A DNA stretch of 46,461 bases from a bacterium (lineage in GTDB: Bacteria; Verrucomicrobiota; Kiritimatiellia; RFP12; DVOR01). This document shows, one piece after another, positions 1-7,912 of this stretch. Positions within the stretch are counted from its first letter, which is position 1, and the number at the start of each line of letters is the position of its first letter. The translations under genes were made by a program, and so were the position numbers. The notes below the pieces were generated by a model. It was not told where the DNA came from and did no database searches. It saw only the letters and a list, made by a program, of their open reading frames with translations. The stretch lies in the NCBI GenBank assembly GCA_030535915.1, contig JAUNQZ010000003.1, positions 1 to 46,461 of the forward strand. Reading direction: 5' to 3'.

Positions 1-2
1 GC

Positions 3-530
3 ATTGGGATTGGTGAGGTTTATCAATACTTTTCAAAACAAACGGTAGAAGAAGTTCTTGTACATTATCAAGCCAAAACACTAATGACAAGCACCATGCG
101 TATCAATGGCGTGGATGTCATTGGAAAGACATGGCAATTACCTGCCATCGTTAGTCCGAGTGTTTTAAAAGATGCAAAAGGGCGAGCACTTGTTGTTCCC
201 CAAGGCGACAAGGGACATCTCATTTATACATTTGACCAAACGGTTGTGCCAGATTCTCGCGGAACATTTTATCCGCAGCAATTACCACGCATTGATGGTT
301 TTGAATGCCAATATGTCATTGATATGACCAATACTCGAACCGTTATCATGGGGAATACGAAATTCTCTGCAAACGACATACAACAGCGTGTGGATGCAAG
401 CTTGAGGGGCGCAGGTTGGATTTATCAGCCCGCCACCCTTTCATGGAGTAAAGCCTCGTCCACCGTACAAACGCTCTTTACATCTCGCGACAATGGATGC
501 TCTGGCATCTTACTTTTGGAGACTCGATAA
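3..530 (+). CDS. Unrecognised protein, 5' end cut by window edge, upstream of Tad genes
   Basis: The frame is open from base 3 to a TAA at 528-530, so the first ATG at 84 is probably internal and the true start lies left of the window. The visible C-terminal part is about 175 residues, soluble-looking, with no membrane segment and no motif I recognise. The stop overlaps the start of cpaB by one base (TAATG), so the two are co-transcribed and probably translationally coupled. Position suggests a Tad-secretion or envelope accessory role, but this is guilt by association only. It does not look like a secretin, prepilin peptidase or TadZ. Confidence 0.6.
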   Translation: MGIGEVYQYFSKQTVEEVLVHYQAKTLMTSTMRINGVDVIGKTWQLPAIVSPSVLKDAKGRALVVPQGDKGHLIYTFDQTVVPDSRGTFYPQQLPRIDGFECQYVIDMTNTRTVIMGNTKFSANDIQQRVDASLRGAGWIYQPATLSWSKASSTVQTLFTSRDNGCSGILLLETR

Positions 531-1336
531 TGAAACAAAAAATCATCTTATTTATCGCTGTTATCTCAGGTTTACTTGCAGTCTTCTTGTCTGCAACCAT
601 TATCGCTCGTAAAAAAGCTGCCCTTGAAGAAGAACGCTTAAAGCTTAACCAACGCGAAATGATTAGTGTTGTCGTTTTACGCGAAAGTCGTCCCGCGGGG
701 TCGCGCATTCAAGAAAGTTTACTTGCTAAAAAATCATTCCCCGCGGAAGCCATTAGCCGTCGTGCAATTATTGTCACGAAAGAGAATCAAGAGCTTATCA
801 TTGCTCGACTCACGGGGCGCATTCTCACTGCAGGTGTCGAAAAAGGAAAGCCAATGATGTGGAATGATATTCAAGGTGGCTCTGTAGAAGATGGAGGATT
901 AGCCTCTTCATTGCGGAGTCGCATGCGTGCGCTTTCCATTTCCGTCAGTGGGGCAGCCAGTGTTTCCAATATGGTTCGTCCATCAGATCGCGTAGATGTA
1001 TTGGGCACATTCACCTTGCCAAGTAAAACAATCGCGGGAGAAACAGAACTCGTAACATTAACCATTTTGCAGAATGTTGTTGTGCTCGCAACAGGGCAAG
1101 AAACGACCGAAACCTACAATGGTATCGCCTCCAACTATGGACTTGTTACACTTGAGGTCACGCCCTCCGAAGCCGAAGTCCTTACATTTGCAGAACAAAT
1201 GCGTGGGCGTTTGACATTGACATTAAGAAGTCCCACAGACACCTCTTATGAAAGTTCTTTGCCTTCGGTAAACTTTGAAGAGGTGCGTAGCAAGCTTGAA
1301 GAAATGAACCGAGAACGGCAAAACAAGAAGCGTTAA
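530..1336 (+). CDS. cpaB: Flp pilus assembly protein CpaB/RcpC
   Basis: This 268-residue protein starts at ATG 530, preceded by TGGAGA about 8 nt upstream; an earlier in-frame start at 497 lies inside the upstream gene and is less likely. It has an N-terminal membrane anchor (about residues 4-24), then a SAF-like region and the RcpC/CpaB periplasmic domain (for example SVSGAASVSNMVRPSDRVDVLGTF split over residues about 140-165). CpaB proteins are periplasmic parts of the Tad/Flp pilus machine and work near the outer-membrane secretin. The C-terminus is a charged helix (EEMNRERQNKKR). Neighbours are an unknown gene (1-bp overlap) and the CpaF ATPase 20 nt downstream. No secretin, prepilin or prepilin peptidase gene is visible here. 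Confidence 0.85.
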   Translation: MKQKIILFIAVISGLLAVFLSATIIARKKAALEEERLKLNQREMISVVVLRESRPAGSRIQESLLAKKSFPAEAISRRAIIVTKENQELIIARLTGRILTAGVEKGKPMMWNDIQGGSVEDGGLASSLRSRMRALSISVSGAASVSNMVRPSDRVDVLGTFTLPSKTIAGETELVTLTILQNVVVLATGQETTETYNGIASNYGLVTLEVTPSEAEVLTFAEQMRGRLTLTLRSPTDTSYESSLPSVNFEEVRSKLEEMNRERQNKKR

Positions 1337-1356
1337 TCTAAACAAAGTGGCATCCT

Positions 1357-3060
1357 ATGGAATATCTTTTAACACTTGCAATGCCGGGACAACCCGTTCG
1401 ACAGACCATTTTACCAGAAGGGTCTTATCTTGTTGGACGCGGCGAAAGTTGTATTATCTCTCTTGCAGATGGCAGTGTTAGCGAACGCCATGCACGATTT
1501 ATTCTTGAGCAGGATAAAGCTTGGGTTGAAGATTTAAATTCTTCCAATGGGACCTTTGTAAATTCACGTCCAATTTCTAAATGCACGCCCTTAACGGCAA
1601 GCGATATCGTAGCCATTGGAGGGACTGTTTTTCGATTACAACCACGCGTTGCCACGCCGGCCAAAGCCACTTCCCCCACTCCATCTACAACGCCATCTCC
1701 TGTTACACAAGCGTCCATCCCTTCTCAAACGCGACAACCATTACCCACGCTTTCTCCTGCTGAGCGGGCCCGTCAAGAACGCCATCGTCAAATAAAGACG
1801 CAACTTCATGCAGAGCTCATCAAACGACTCGGCCTCAAACGCTTGGCAACGCAAGCCGTCTCCTCCGAAGAGTTGGAATCTCGTGTTAAGTCAACACTTA
1901 AAACCATTTTAGATGAACTTCAACAGCGCGATGCCATTCCGTCGGAATTTTCCATCCAAGAACTCATGGATGAAATCTATGATGAAGCGGTACGCTTGGG
2001 GCCAATTGAAAAATTCCTCGCGGATGATTCCATTACGGAAGTCATGGTAAATGGCCCCACAAATGTTTATGTTGAACGCCATGGTAAACTTGAGTTAACA
2101 GGGCAAACCTTTATGGATGATGATAGTGTGATGGCTGTCATTGAGCGTATTGTTGCACCTTTAGGTCGTCGTATAGATGAAAGTCAACCCTATGTTGATG
2201 CGCGTTTGTCCGATGGTTCACGTGTTAATGCAATTATCCCCCCACTCTCGCTTATTGGTCCTTGTATTACGATTCGTAAATTTGCGAAACGCGTTTTGAC
2301 TGAAGCGGACTTCGTTCAATTTGGCACATGGACACCTGCCATTGCAGGATTCCTTAGAGTTTGCGTTCAATTGCGTAAGAATATTGTTGTTGCTGGTGGT
2401 ACTGGCTCTGGTAAAACAACCTTACTTAATGTCCTCTCTAATTTCATTCCACCGAACGATCGTATTTTGACTATTGAAGACGCTGCGGAATTACGCCTTA
2501 ACCAGCCCCATGTCGTACGCCTTGAAGCTCGACCTGCAAACATTGAAGGTAAAGGTGCTATTACCATTCGAGATCTTGTTCGTAATGCATTGCGTATGCG
2601 TCCTGATCGTATTATTGTAGGTGAATGTCGTGGAGGCGAATCGCTTGACATGTTGCAAGCAATGAACACGGGGCATGATGGCTCTTTAACAACTGTCCAC
2701 GCAAACTCTCCTCGCGATGTTATTAGCCGTCTAGAGACAATGGTTTTGATGTCAGGTGTTGACTTGCCAAGCCGAGCCATTCGAGAGCAAATTGCAAGTG
2801 CAATTAATATCATTGTTCAGGAAGCGCGTCTTGCCGATGGGTCTCGTCGCATTGTTGCTGTTACCGAAATTACAGGCATGGAGGGGCAACAAATTGTCAT
2901 GCAAGACCTCTTTGTGTTTAAACAAACGGGAATTGACCCAAAGGGGCGCGTCCTTGGCTATCTTACAGCAACAGGAGCAATGCCATCATTCTACGATACG
3001 CTCTCCTCTCGAGGCATTGAACTTGACCCAGCCCTCTTTACCCCTAAGGAGCAGTTATGA
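1357..3060 (+). CDS. tadA: FHA domain-CpaF/TadA fusion, Tad pilus secretion ATPase
   Basis: This 567-residue protein has three parts. Residues about 23-96 are a forkhead-associated domain with GRGE, SERHARF, W.EDLNSSNGTFVN and an IGGTVFRL end. Residues 97-132 are a Ser/Thr/Pro-rich linker. Residues about 133-567 are a CpaF/TadA type II/IV secretion ATPase. Walker A is GGTGSGKTT at 347-355, followed by an Asp/Glu box (TIEDAAEL), RPDRIIVGECRGGE and the His box GSLTTVHANSP. It should power Flp pilus assembly as a cytoplasmic hexamer. FHA domains bind phosphothreonine, so regulation by Ser/Thr phosphorylation is a reasonable inference. The stop overlaps tadB by ATGA. No clear Shine-Dalgarno precedes the ATG. 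Confidence 0.93.
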   Translation: MEYLLTLAMPGQPVRQTILPEGSYLVGRGESCIISLADGSVSERHARFILEQDKAWVEDLNSSNGTFVNSRPISKCTPLTASDIVAIGGTVFRLQPRVATPAKATSPTPSTTPSPVTQASIPSQTRQPLPTLSPAERARQERHRQIKTQLHAELIKRLGLKRLATQAVSSEELESRVKSTLKTILDELQQRDAIPSEFSIQELMDEIYDEAVRLGPIEKFLADDSITEVMVNGPTNVYVERHGKLELTGQTFMDDDSVMAVIERIVAPLGRRIDESQPYVDARLSDGSRVNAIIPPLSLIGPCITIRKFAKRVLTEADFVQFGTWTPAIAGFLRVCVQLRKNIVVAGGTGSGKTTLLNVLSNFIPPNDRILTIEDAAELRLNQPHVVRLEARPANIEGKGAITIRDLVRNALRMRPDRIIVGECRGGESLDMLQAMNTGHDGSLTTVHANSPRDVISRLETMVLMSGVDLPSRAIREQIASAINIIVQEARLADGSRRIVAVTEITGMEGQQIVMQDLFVFKQTGIDPKGRVLGYLTATGAMPSFYDTLSSRGIELDPALFTPKEQL

Positions 3061-3947
3061 GTGAATCTCTCCTTTTTATCCTCTCGTCGCTTTTGATTGG
3101 GCTCTCAACCATGGGGCTTATATGGGCGCTTGTCTCAACCTTCGCGGATAGTGCAAAAACTGCCTCAAGCATTTATGAAAAAGAAATGTCGCGTTCACTT
3201 GAAGCAATGTTTTTATTTGTTCCGGCGCGGCGTCTAGTTGATTTAGGATGGATGTCTGCAACCGTTGTTTTTATGATTTGCATGCTTCCCTTTTGTTCTC
3301 TTGACCCGCTTTATCTACCAATCATTGGACTTGTTTTTGCCTCTCTCGTTGGATTTGCAGCTTTTCATCTCCCGACTTTAGCCGTCAACATTCTAAAAAA
3401 GCGTCGCCTTGAACGCTTTAATTTACAACTCCTTGAGGTTTTGCCAATGATGTCCAATGCGCTTCGAGCAGGATTCTCCATTATGCAAGCCTTTGAAAAT
3501 GTCGCTGAAGGTACGGATGGTCCGATGCGTCAAGAGGTGAATCTCTTCCTTCAACAAACACGCGTAGGCGTTTCGTTTAGTGATGCCTTACAAGAGTTTG
3601 ACCATCGTGTAGGAAGCGAAGATTTAACACTTATTTGCACCTCCATTGAGATTGCGCGTCGAGCTGGCGGAAATCTCACAGAAATTTTTGACACCATTGC
3701 GGCAACGATTCGTGCACGGTTACGCATTCATCGTCATGTTAAAACGTTGACCGCACAAGGACGCTTACAAGGTATCGTCATTGGTACAATGCCTTTTGTA
3801 CTTGGGATTGGATTGGCTATTTTTAAACCTGATTTAATGATTCCCTTTGCTTGTTCCATGATTGGTGCAATCTTATTAGGTGTGATGACGCTGTTGGTGA
3901 TTTGTGGCGGGTTAATGATTCGCAAAATCGTCACCATTGATGTCTAA
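3057..3947 (+). CDS. tadB: Tad pilus inner-membrane platform protein TadB
   Basis: This 296-residue integral membrane protein has the type II secretion GspF fold. Membrane segments lie near residues 1-25 and 65-110 and there is a C-terminal pair at about 235-290. Between them is the cytoplasmic F domain with LLEVLPMMSNALRAGFSIMQAFENVA and SLEIARRAGGN-like text (CTSIEIARRAGGNLTEIFDTIA). TadB pairs with TadC as the membrane platform on which the TadA/CpaF ATPase acts. AAGGAG lies 5 nt before the ATG, and the start overlaps the ATPase stop (ATGA). tadC follows after 18 nt. Confidence 0.92.
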   Translation: MSESLLFILSSLLIGLSTMGLIWALVSTFADSAKTASSIYEKEMSRSLEAMFLFVPARRLVDLGWMSATVVFMICMLPFCSLDPLYLPIIGLVFASLVGFAAFHLPTLAVNILKKRRLERFNLQLLEVLPMMSNALRAGFSIMQAFENVAEGTDGPMRQEVNLFLQQTRVGVSFSDALQEFDHRVGSEDLTLICTSIEIARRAGGNLTEIFDTIAATIRARLRIHRHVKTLTAQGRLQGIVIGTMPFVLGIGLAIFKPDLMIPFACSMIGAILLGVMTLLVICGGLMIRKIVTIDV

Positions 3948-3965
3948 TAGGAAAGGATGCTTGAT

Positions 3966-4859
3966 ATGAACAATCTCCTTTTTTATATTACAATTAGTTG
4001 TTGGGGGCTCACAATTATGGCGCTCATTTGGTGGGTTTTACATGTTGCCTCCCAAATCACATATGTTACGCTTGCTGATGGTCGCCAAGAAGTTCGCACT
4101 TTACCCTTACTTTTCCGCCTTATTCTTCCTTTAACACACAACTTTGATAAACTGTTGCGTAAGCCCTCCTTTCAGGGCGCAATTCAAGAAGCTTCATGGC
4201 AACTTACGGCTGCAGGATTTGAAGGGCTTCTTTCCGCACGAGAATTTATTGCTATTAAATTCCTCATGCCATTATGTGCAGGAATTGCCTTTTCGCCATT
4301 TCTTTTGATTATGGGGAGTGATGGTTTTATGCCATGGGTAATGATTGTGCTTATCTTTTGGATTTGGCCATTGCGTTGGCTTCGTTCCTCTCGTGCAAAA
4401 CGCGCGAAGGAAATTCTAAGAGCGCTTCCGTTTGTCTTAGATTTACTTACGCTTTCTGTTGAAGCGGGACTTGATTTCATGGGAGCCGTTCAACGCAACT
4501 GTGAGCGCCGAAAAATAGATGCTCTCAATGAAGAGCTCTTACGCATGCAACGCGAGATTCAAATTGGAACAACGCGTCGTGTAGCCTTACAGAACTTAAG
4601 CGAACGCGTTCGTATCCCTCAAATGCGCACCTTATGTACCGCATTAATTCAAGCGGACGAACTCGGTGTCAGCATCGGCACAATTTTACGCATTCAATCC
4701 GAACAACTTCGCCAAGAGCGGTTTGAACGGGCAGAAAAACAGGCGAATGAAGCCCCGACGAAAATCCTCTTTCCTCTCTTGCTCTTTATTTTTCCTGCAA
4801 CATTAGTCGTCCTTGTAGGACCAGTTCTCACTGCCGCAATGAAAGACTTCCTCGCTTAA
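3966..4859 (+). CDS. tadC: Tad pilus inner-membrane platform protein TadC
   Basis: This 297-residue T2SF-type membrane protein is the second platform subunit. The start at 3966 (MNNLLFYIT) is preferred because AGGAAAGG at 3949-3956 sits at good distance; the ATG at 3957 lies directly after that ribosome-binding site. Membrane segments lie at about 5-25, 85-130 and 265-292. The F domain includes ILRALPFVLDLLTLSVEAGLDFMGA and TALIQADELGVSIGTILR, close to the TadC signature. It is co-directional with tadB (18-nt gap) and with a von Willebrand A gene 11 nt downstream. Confidence 0.92.
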   Translation: MNNLLFYITISCWGLTIMALIWWVLHVASQITYVTLADGRQEVRTLPLLFRLILPLTHNFDKLLRKPSFQGAIQEASWQLTAAGFEGLLSAREFIAIKFLMPLCAGIAFSPFLLIMGSDGFMPWVMIVLIFWIWPLRWLRSSRAKRAKEILRALPFVLDLLTLSVEAGLDFMGAVQRNCERRKIDALNEELLRMQREIQIGTTRRVALQNLSERVRIPQMRTLCTALIQADELGVSIGTILRIQSEQLRQERFERAEKQANEAPTKILFPLLLFIFPATLVVLVGPVLTAAMKDFLA

Positions 4860-4870
4860 TTATCCTAGCC

Positions 4871-5731
4871 ATGCGTTTAAAACTTCTCCTTTGTCTCATC
4901 TTCGTTTTGTCGTTCCCTCTTTTAGCCGAGGTAACGATGGATGAAGCAATGTTGGCAGAAATAAAAGCAATGAAAGAAGAACGTTATGGGCCCTCCTTTT
5001 ATGGCATAGAAATTCCAAAAACAGGTGCGCGCGTACTCCTTATTGTAGACGCATCCAAATCTATGCGTCGAAAAGATGCTATGCGTTCTGATGGTGGGAG
5101 TCGTTGGGATACGCTTGTTGACGAAGTTGACACAATGACAACGCAAATGCAAGCATTAATAGAAACAAATCCCTCACTTTGTTTCACGGTTACACTGCTT
5201 TACGAAGTTGGCGGTAAACCGCATGCGGGAACAATGCCTTATGACATTACCCAACCCATTGGAAAAACATTGCTCATGAAAGAACTCCGCTCTAAAACCT
5301 TTGGAAACGGAGGTAATTTTGAGATAACTTTTTGCGAGACGCTTTGGCCACTTGTTGCGAAACAACACATTACGCACATCTTCTTTCTTGGAGATAATGA
5401 CATCGCAACCTATGCCTCTACGATTGAGCCAATATTCAATCAATGGTTCACAATTAAGTCAAAAAAGCCCACAGAGGCAAATCTCCAAAAGTTGTGGAAA
5501 CTTAAATGTGCTTGGTGGGAACCATGGAAGCGTTGGCGTCCACCATCCAAACGAAAATCTCTTTCGTTTAAAAAGGAAACCGCCATTCCCCTCCCTCCAC
5601 CACCAAAGGATGTTATCTTTTCTGCAATTGTTATTGGACAGTCCTCTCCACTTTTAGAGCGACTTACACAAGTCGCAAATGGTACATATATTGAGCGAAA
5701 GAAAAACAAAAAGAAATCCACAAAGGAATAA
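4871..5731 (+). CDS. Secreted von Willebrand factor A-like protein
   Basis: This 286-residue protein has a Sec signal peptide (MRLKLLLCLIFVLSFPLLAE) and a VWA-type core beginning ARVLLIVDASKSM, whose DxSxS metal-site motif is intact. A long strand-helix region follows, with a second hydrophobic strand (ITHIFFLGDND) and a third (VIFSAIVIGQSSPLLERL). Residues about 195-245 are rich in Trp, Lys and Pro, and the C-terminus is very basic (ERKKNKKKSTKE). VWA proteins are common next to tad genes in several phyla and may act at the cell surface or in pilus assembly; the exact role is unknown. No Shine-Dalgarno precedes the ATG, which lies 11 nt after tadC. Confidence 0.75.
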   Translation: MRLKLLLCLIFVLSFPLLAEVTMDEAMLAEIKAMKEERYGPSFYGIEIPKTGARVLLIVDASKSMRRKDAMRSDGGSRWDTLVDEVDTMTTQMQALIETNPSLCFTVTLLYEVGGKPHAGTMPYDITQPIGKTLLMKELRSKTFGNGGNFEITFCETLWPLVAKQHITHIFFLGDNDIATYASTIEPIFNQWFTIKSKKPTEANLQKLWKLKCAWWEPWKRWRPPSKRKSLSFKKETAIPLPPPPKDVIFSAIVIGQSSPLLERLTQVANGTYIERKKNKKKSTKE

Positions 5732-5738
5732 CATAAAT

Positions 5739-6107
5739 ATGTCAAAAAAAGAACCCTTTAATCCTTTTATACGACTTGATGGATGTGATCCTCAAGCCCT
5801 CGTAGAGATTTCGAGCCAATTCACAACACTTAATCTTGATTTCGCTCAACCTACGCCTCCTATGACCGAGGCCAAACATGCTCAAGTTTCCGATCGATCC
5901 GATTGGAATGCTGTTGCGAATGCGCTCGGAAATATCTATCAAGCACTTTGTAATAACGAGTGTAATGCTGCGCTCAATGCTATGCGATCAATCGAACGCA
6001 TCCTTACAAAACGAGGAATTGCAGTCCCGCAACCTTCGATAACAATGCGTCCCCCAACAGTAGAAGAAGAGCTTCCCATTGAAACGGAGTTTGATTATGG
6101 CGAATAA
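5739..6107 (+). CDS. Unrecognised small acidic protein
   Basis: This 122-residue protein starts at ATG 5739, about 10 nt after AAAGGA. It has no signal peptide or membrane segment. The central part (about residues 50-90) reads as two amphipathic helices with a regular Ala/Leu pattern, resembling a single TPR-like helix pair, and the C-terminus is acidic (EEELPIETEFDYGE). I recognise no family. It overlaps the next gene by 11 bases, so expression is probably coupled to it. Its place between the VWA and TPR genes suggests a cytoplasmic accessory of the Tad locus; this is inference. Confidence 0.6.
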   Translation: MSKKEPFNPFIRLDGCDPQALVEISSQFTTLNLDFAQPTPPMTEAKHAQVSDRSDWNAVANALGNIYQALCNNECNAALNAMRSIERILTKRGIAVPQPSITMRPPTVEEELPIETEFDYGE

Positions 6108-6714
6108 TTATCAAAGCTCTACACTTTTACTTTGTGCCTATACTTTAGCGAAAGCAAAACGCTATGCTGAAGCGGAAGCGATGATTCTCTCAAATGCAGA
6201 AATCTCAAAAACTGCACCTGCCATCGACTTACTTGCACGTTTAAGAATTGAGCAAGGAGACATTATTGAAGCCCGCCGGTTGTGGGAAGAACTTACGGCC
6301 ACTCATCCAGACTATCTTCCTGCGCGTAATGCACTCAAACACTTTGAAACAAAATCAACCTGCTTTACAAAAAAGCGTTGTGTAGTTATTGCAATGTTTC
6401 TTCTCTTAGGGCTTGGTATTTTCATTGGGCATATGCTTAATTCTCAGCCAAAAATTCCTACACCCCAGGTCTATACTTGGGCAACACTTCCTCGCTATGT
6501 TGATTTACAATATTTAAACTCTCATAAGGGAAATGTTAAACGCCTCTCAATTACGTCCAATCTCTTTGCAGATCCAACAGCTCTTGCAAGACGACAGAAT
6601 TTAATCGATACACTCACATATCTCTTGAAGATTGAACCCCATCAAATTTATTTTGCCCAAAACACCCCGGAGGCCTCCGCGGATGTAGTTGTGATTACAA
6701 TTGAAAACAACTAA
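6097..6714 (+). CDS. TPR-like single-pass membrane protein
   Basis: This 205-residue protein starts at ATG 6097, 7 nt after GGAG inside the preceding gene. Residues about 5-85 form TPR-type helix pairs (YTLAKAKRYAEAEAMI, LARLRIEQGDIIEARRLWEEL, HPDYLPARNAL). After a basic stretch there is one membrane segment (VVIAMFLLLGLGIFIGHML, about 96-116), then a roughly 90-residue outer part of no recognised family ending in a hydrophobic strand (ADVVVITIEN). Helix-repeat TPR proteins called TadD or Pcp occur in many tad loci; this may be a diverged relative, but the topology (TPR domain before the membrane segment) differs from the usual TadD lipoprotein. Confidence 0.65.
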   Translation: MANNYQSSTLLLCAYTLAKAKRYAEAEAMILSNAEISKTAPAIDLLARLRIEQGDIIEARRLWEELTATHPDYLPARNALKHFETKSTCFTKKRCVVIAMFLLLGLGIFIGHMLNSQPKIPTPQVYTWATLPRYVDLQYLNSHKGNVKRLSITSNLFADPTALARRQNLIDTLTYLLKIEPHQIYFAQNTPEASADVVVITIENN

Positions 6715-6722
6715 AGGACCCT

Positions 6723-7883
6723 ATGTTTACACACATTTATCGATTTTTAACACTTCGAAAAGCACGCAAAGCGCTTAACTCTATGCGTGGAGACTATCGT
6801 CTCTATGCAGATATCTTGTCAGTAGAAGTTCGTAATTCCCTAGAAGAACGCTTTACAGATATTAAACAAGCGATTCGTGAGCGAGAGATTGAAGATCTTC
6901 CAAATCTTATCAAAACAGTACAAAATGAAGTCCAAGAAGCTCTTCCTCCGCGCCGTTTTGGAATTGCAGCCGAATGGTTTGATATCCTTGTTTCTGCTCT
7001 TGCCGTTGCTTTTTGTTTCCGTGCGTATTTTTATGAGCCTTTTCGAATTCCTACGGGCTCAATGCAACCCACACTTTATGGAATTCATGCGGAAACATGG
7101 TCAGATGATCGAAAAGCGGGAACCTTTGATGCTCCAGGTTTGAGTGTTCTCAAATGGCTTGTGACAGGTGAAACGCTCACTGATATTACAATTCAAAACT
7201 CAGGTGTTGTAATTGAATGGCGAAATAATCTTTTACCAGGATACGCAACATTAATTGTCTCCTCCCCTTTAAAACGAACTCCAGACCTCTATCATATTCC
7301 TGACAGCGTTATCGATTTTTCTTCTCCCGATAATCTTGTTCATCGTTATCCTCCAGGCAAGGGCGTTAGTCGTGGGCAACGCATTTGGCGAGGAGTTATC
7401 ACAAGTGGAGACTTTGTCTTCGTTAACCGATGGATTTGGAATTTCCGCCATCCAAGGCTTGGAGAAACGATTGTTTTTTCCACGCACAATATTGAGGGCC
7501 TTCCCGACAATCAACACTACATAAAACGCCTTTGTGGACGCCCCGGCGATTTTGTAGAGATTAAACCCAACGACAAACATCTTTGGGTTAATGGCGAACC
7601 CCGTATGCAACCTTCTCGTTTTGCAGATATTGCACAAGGCTTCCCCCCTTGGGATGGCGCACCAAGTTATGCTGGCTATCAAGCTGCTCCGCCATCGCCT
7701 GGAACATCGCAAACATTTAACACTTGGAATCTTGGCCCAACCGAATATCTCGCACTCGGAGACAATTCCGAGAATAGTCTTGATAGTCGCTATTGGGGGG
7801 CCGTTCCCGAACGCAATCTTCTTGGGCCAGCGACCTTTATTCATTGGCCATTTACATCTCCTCGATGGGGACATATCCGTTAA
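6723..7883 (+). CDS. lepB: Signal peptidase I
   Basis: This 386-residue enzyme cleaves Sec signal peptides at the outer face of the inner membrane. A roughly 80-residue N-terminal cytoplasmic helical extension precedes the membrane anchor (about 84-104). The nucleophile Ser113 is in IPTGSMQPTL and the general-base Lys268 is in HYIKRLCGRPGDFV. The closing box LALGDNSENSLDSRYWG is at about 343-359. It is longer than E. coli LepB (324), mainly through the N-terminal extension and an insertion between Ser113 and Lys268. AAAGGA lies 5 nt before the ATG. Location in the Tad run suggests it serves secreted components, but it is probably the general enzyme. Confidence 0.95.
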   Translation: MFTHIYRFLTLRKARKALNSMRGDYRLYADILSVEVRNSLEERFTDIKQAIREREIEDLPNLIKTVQNEVQEALPPRRFGIAAEWFDILVSALAVAFCFRAYFYEPFRIPTGSMQPTLYGIHAETWSDDRKAGTFDAPGLSVLKWLVTGETLTDITIQNSGVVIEWRNNLLPGYATLIVSSPLKRTPDLYHIPDSVIDFSSPDNLVHRYPPGKGVSRGQRIWRGVITSGDFVFVNRWIWNFRHPRLGETIVFSTHNIEGLPDNQHYIKRLCGRPGDFVEIKPNDKHLWVNGEPRMQPSRFADIAQGFPPWDGAPSYAGYQAAPPSPGTSQTFNTWNLGPTEYLALGDNSENSLDSRYWGAVPERNLLGPATFIHWPFTSPRWGHIR

Positions 7884-7912
7884 TCATTTTAATTCACGAA
7901 AGGATTCTCACC

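Noticed and set aside
7269-7874. 201-codon - strand frame inside lepB
   Set aside because: lepB carries all catalytic motifs on the + strand; the opposite frame shows no recognisable protein.
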